A stretch of DNA of 22,985 bases, from the IMG/VR virus record IMGVR_UViG_3300022690_001935, positions 1-22,985 of that record; one strand, 5' to 3'. Below the pieces are notes generated by a model. The model saw nothing but the letters and a program-made list of their open reading frames with translations, ran no database searches and was not told the DNA's origin. The DNA is from a virus. Of the stretch, positions 20,765 to 22,985 are shown piece after piece; positions within the stretch are counted from its first letter, which is position 1, and every line of letters begins with the position of its first letter. The translations under genes and the position numbers were made by a program.

Positions 20765-20891
20765 GGTGAATATCCCGGATTTTTTGGTAGGTGTTATAGC
20801 AGGAACAATCATAGGTTTTCCTTTAGGGATGATGTTTTTAACTTATATACAGCGATGGGGTAAACGGACTGCGGCGAAGGAAGAGGAGTGA
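20743..20891 (+). repeat. Imperfect 22-bp direct repeat at two gene ends
   Basis: TGCGGCGAA(A/G)GA(G/A) then GAGGAGTGA occurs at 20743-20764 and 20870-20891 (20 of 22 bases). Both copies encode the last residues and stop codon of their genes. Confidence 0.7.
20766..20891 (+). CDS. 41-aa membrane microprotein with primase-like tail
   Basis: GTG start with the GAGGAG of the primase end as ribosome site. One membrane helix (FLVGVIAGTIIGFPLGMMFL) and a basic part, then AAKEEE. Its last 22 bases (20870-20891) match the last 22 bases of the primase gene (20743-20764) at 20 positions. Function unknown. Confidence 0.45.
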   Translation: MNIPDFLVGVIAGTIIGFPLGMMFLTYIQRWGKRTAAKEEE

Positions 20892-20911
20892 CGACAGGAT
20901 AGTGGTGTGTG

Positions 20912-21002
20912 AATGGAGGCGATGCCTATATAGCGATGGCCTTGCGGGTGCGCACTTTTCGAGGCGCGTAAGTCTATATGGTAGTTGACCATCGTCTCCA
21001 TT
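20912..21002 (+). ncRNA. Long hairpin RNA between the primase region and 21043
   Basis: AATGGAGGCGATG (20912-20924) pairs with CATCGTCTCCATT (20990-21002) over 13 bp with one wobble. Next, CC(T)ATATAG (20925-20933) pairs with CTATATGG (20974-20981) over 8 bp with one bulged T. The tip is GC-rich with short stems such as ACTT/AAGT. Right after it lies a tandem 9-base repeat CATTGACTC (20999-21007, 21008-21016). The 151-base gap has no protein gene. It may be a free small RNA or the leader of the gene at 21043. Confidence 0.6.
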
Positions 21003-21042
21003 GACTCCATTGACTCGGCCAGCGGGCAGATTAGGAGGGGAT

Positions 21043-21297
21043 ATGACGGCAGATAAAGCTAATGAACTTGTAGAGATTGTAAACGGTATCGCATCTCCCG
21101 AGGCAAGATTAGCCGCTTGGCTTTGGATAGAAGATGTCATCAACGAAGCCGTAGCCGAGGAGCGAGAGCGGTGTGCAAAGGTGGCTGATAATCTCTATGC
21201 CAAAGGTCCTAATGTAAAAACCCCTCAAGCTTATGTGCAAGCATGGGGATCGGGTGTATTGGATGCAGCCGCCGCCATCCGCGAGGTGAAGTCATGA
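21043..21297 (+). CDS. Small helical protein, 84 aa
   Basis: AGGAGGGG precedes the ATG at 21043. Ala/Glu-rich and helical (VINEAVAEERERCAKVADN). Proteins of this look (EERERCAKVAD...IR) are common in phages and plasmids, with no known role. Coupled by ATGA to the next gene. Confidence 0.55.
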   Translation: MTADKANELVEIVNGIASPEARLAAWLWIEDVINEAVAEERERCAKVADNLYAKGPNVKTPQAYVQAWGSGVLDAAAAIREVKS

Positions 21298-21503
21298 CCA
21301 TGAAAACAAAATTCAAGAAACGCTATGTGCTTGGTAAGGGTATCCCTTCGTTTTATTACGCTAATCAAATGGTGGGATTAGTCGAGTCCACAAATAGAAA
21401 TTTTCTAATTAATTACGATATGGCTCCTGAGTTCCGTGAAAGCAATTTGGATACATTAATCATCCCCAAATACCGTCTTGTGTTGGAGAGGGTGAAGCCA
21501 TGA
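21294..21503 (+). CDS. Small hypothetical protein, 69 aa
   Basis: The ATG at 21294 overlaps the previous stop. Basic start (MTMKTKFKKRYVLGKG), strand-rich remainder ending IIPKYRLVLERVKP. Unknown. Overlaps the following ATG by four bases. Confidence 0.55.
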   Translation: MTMKTKFKKRYVLGKGIPSFYYANQMVGLVESTNRNFLINYDMAPEFRESNLDTLIIPKYRLVLERVKP

Positions 21504-21796
21504 CCGACCTAAGAGAAATCGCTGAGAATCTTACTCAGGATTGTCCCGAACCGGCTCGCGGATACATCAAAACTCTCCTCGATGCCGTAGTGGAGGCAGA
21601 GGCTCGGTTTGATTTTCTCCAAAATGTTATTGCAGAAAAAGAGCCCGCAAATCCGAATAGATATTATACCGAAACTGGTGCTCCAACTGACCTTAGAGAA
21701 TGTTGGGAATTGTTGCTGGAGAAACATAAAAACGGGTACCGCAATAGAGCCTGTCACAGGCTAAACCTAGACGGAGTGTGGTCAGACGCAAGGTGA
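21500..21796 (+). CDS. Tandem paralogue A, 98 aa
   Basis: Begins MTDLREIAENL, contains LLDAVVEAEARF in the middle and ends LNLDGVWSDAR. The next gene has the same three elements in the same order, so the two are a duplicated pair. Helical, no Cys motif. Function unknown. Confidence 0.6.
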   Translation: MTDLREIAENLTQDCPEPARGYIKTLLDAVVEAEARFDFLQNVIAEKEPANPNRYYTETGAPTDLRECWELLLEKHKNGYRNRACHRLNLDGVWSDAR

Positions 21797-21800
21797 AGCC

Positions 21801-22136
21801 ATGACCGACCTGAGAAAAATTGCGGAGAGTTTGAAAGCAATTCAGAGACAACCTACGCAAGACGAAATGAATTGTAGTCGTGGGTTGATGTTTGCCACAG
21901 AAGAAAGACAATCTCTTGCTTTATCTGCTCCTGAAACTATAGTCGCCCTTCTCGATGCCGTGGTGGAGGAGAGGGCTAAGGTGATCCATGCCTATGAAGT
22001 TAATTCTGTTTTCCGTTCATGGAAAGTTATGCCAGATAAAGTTGGAGATGTAATCGGCCCAGCAAGAGAGAAGTACAGAAAGTTGGCCCTCCGCGAACTC
22101 AACCTAGAGGGCGTGTGGCCGGCTAAGGAGGGGTGA
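21801..22136 (+). CDS. Tandem paralogue B, 111 aa
   Basis: Begins MTDLRKIAESL, contains LLDAVVEERAKV and ends LNLEGVWPAKEG, matching its neighbour at both ends and in the middle; the intervening stretches have diverged and carry an insert (RGLMFATEERQSLAL). Its stop overlaps the next ATG (TGATG). Confidence 0.6.
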   Translation: MTDLRKIAESLKAIQRQPTQDEMNCSRGLMFATEERQSLALSAPETIVALLDAVVEERAKVIHAYEVNSVFRSWKVMPDKVGDVIGPAREKYRKLALRELNLEGVWPAKEG

Positions 22137-22351
22137 TGGACGAGTGGAAAGAAGAATATTTCAAGGTAAAGGTAGAATTGGAGCGGCTAAAGGCTGAGAT
22201 GAAAGTATATCAAGAAGCAGATAACCTAGAAATAAGTAGCTTCAAAGTTGAGAATGAGAAGCTCCGCAAGGTGTTGGAGGATGAACAAGATAGATGTCAA
22301 CTTGGTTTAAGCCTGATTAAAGAAGCCCTCAAGGAGGTTCAAAATGATTAA
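22136..22351 (+). CDS. Small coiled-coil protein, 71 aa
   Basis: The ATG at 22136 is preferred over the GTG at 22133 because it follows GGAGGGG at good spacing. The protein is one long charged helix (KVKVELERLKAEMKVYQEA and ENEKLRKVLEDEQDR), a probable coiled-coil dimer. AAGGAGG at its end is the ribosome site of the next gene. Confidence 0.55.
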   Translation: MDEWKEEYFKVKVELERLKAEMKVYQEADNLEISSFKVENEKLRKVLEDEQDRCQLGLSLIKEALKEVQND

Positions 22352-22520
22352 ATATCTATTCCTTTCTCTACTTATCCTTCTCTCTGCCTGTTCTACTGGC
22401 TGGTCGAATCGGCACACTAAAATCACTGCCTATGGAATGTATGCCGTTCATCCGATGTATGGCGTATTAGGGGTAGGATGGATTGATTACGAAAGAGAGC
22501 CGGGGGGGCGAAGAAGATGA
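22344..22520 (+). CDS. Small lipoprotein, 58 aa
   Basis: MIKYLFLSLLILLSAC is a lipoprotein signal with lipobox LSAC (C16), followed by STGW and a short Gly/Tyr/Met-rich mature part ending GGRRR. Expected in the periplasm or envelope. Early-expressed phage lipoproteins often block superinfection; here that is only a possibility. Confidence 0.6.
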   Translation: MIKYLFLSLLILLSACSTGWSNRHTKITAYGMYAVHPMYGVLGVGWIDYEREPGGRRR

Positions 22521-22747
22521 AACTGATTAAGGTTACGGACACTCAGGGCAGGGTATGGCACTTGAATACGGATTGGATTCTTCGAATTACGGAAGCGGAT
22601 TCAACGAAAACGAATATAGAATTTGCTATTGTTTTCAGAAATCATGGATCAGGCGTTGAATTCACTATGGGTATGGTAGTCAGAGAATCTGTAGAGGAAG
22701 TCCAAGAATTAATTGAAAAGGTATCAGGATACGAAGGGCCGACATAA
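22517..22747 (+). CDS. Small hypothetical protein, 76 aa
   Basis: Strand-rich (MKLIKVTDTQGRVWHLNTDW) with a C-terminal helix (VEEVQELIEKVSG). It resembles small phage proteins of a beta-beta-alpha type; unknown role. Overlaps the previous gene (ATGA) and the next (TAATG). Confidence 0.55.
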   Translation: MKLIKVTDTQGRVWHLNTDWILRITEADSTKTNIEFAIVFRNHGSGVEFTMGMVVRESVEEVQELIEKVSGYEGPT

Positions 22748-22985
22748 TGGACCTCTCTCTTCTCACCTATCCCAAAGACCTCATTCCCGATGGCATTAGC
22801 CCCTCTCTGTGGGTCCGCTACATCAAAGGCACGAGGGCCTGGGATGACCTCTATACTCTAGGGCAACGCTGCCCTGGCAATTTAGACGGTATCAGGTGTC
22901 AATGCCTAATACCAAAAGACAAAATTTGCCTAATATGGGGTAAGGTAGCAGAGATAGCCGAGCAGATTGGCGGATGGACAGCGGA
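22747..22985 (+). CDS. N-terminal part of a protein with paired cysteines, cut by window end
   Basis: Opens at the ATG overlapping the previous TAA and runs open to the last base (79 full codons). It contains LWVRYIKGTRAW, then three Cys in QRCPGNLDGIRCQC and a fourth in KDKICLIW. The Cys may form a zinc or disulphide site. Too little is visible to name it. Confidence 0.5.
   Translation, partial: MDLSLLTYPKDLIPDGISPSLWVRYIKGTRAWDDLYTLGQRCPGNLDGIRCQCLIPKDKICLIWGKVAEIAEQIGGWTA

Noticed and set aside
1-22985. CRISPR array, insertion sequence, integrase or attachment site
   Set aside because: No regularly spaced repeats, transposase, recombinase or terminal inverted repeats were seen. The tRNA-like halves are not next to an integrase.

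Overview
The window looks like part of the genome of a tailed bacteriophage, probably podovirus-like and recovered from a metagenome. A T4-type lysozyme, a holin, long alanine- and glycine-rich virion proteins, dense ATGA/TAATG gene overlaps and dozens of microproteins all point to a phage. Two proteins with lipoboxes, one of them in the lysis cassette, suggest a Gram-negative host. Promoters look like sigma-70 sites and most genes carry Shine-Dalgarno sequences, so the host is a bacterium and not an archaeon.

Layout. (1) 1-7395, + strand: end of a beta-rich (possibly virion) protein, a small gene, a GNAT-like protein, then a run of large low-complexity proteins (404, 224, 344, 139 and 800 aa), likely virion or DNA-ejection components. 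The 344/139 aa pair may be one gene split by a frameshift. Two genes lie on the opposite strand: an HNH endonuclease (1129-1578) and a 51-aa two-helix membrane protein (7405-7560). Each has a consensus-like promoter placed so that transcription would begin at the start codon. (2) 7609-9280: lysis cassette (lysozyme, XhlA-like protein, holin, conserved small protein, lipoprotein). (3) 9299-10470: a self-contained unit with its own promoter, a conserved phage protein of unknown function, two tandem tRNA-like RNAs in permuted order (T-arm, closed acceptor stem, D-arm, with the anticodon arm replaced by a long terminal stem) and a strong terminator. The best explanation for these RNAs is YrlA-type Y RNA tRNA mimics; this is the most interesting part of the window. 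(4) 10478-17938: a right-arm region of small genes, many of them zinc-ribbon or single-membrane-segment microproteins, interrupted by two structured RNA leaders that share a covarying 10-bp closing stem. It also holds a single-stranded DNA-binding-type protein with a host-like DDIPF tail and an SF2/SNF2 helicase. (5) 17935-20764: VRR-NUC nuclease and a TOPRIM primase-helicase. (6) 20766-22985: more small genes, a long hairpin RNA, a tandem paralogue pair, a lipoprotein and a gene cut by the window end.

The replication proteins (SSB-like, SNF2, VRR-NUC, primase-helicase) form a plausible module; no DNA polymerase is visible here. All functional calls rest on reading motifs by eye, with no database search.
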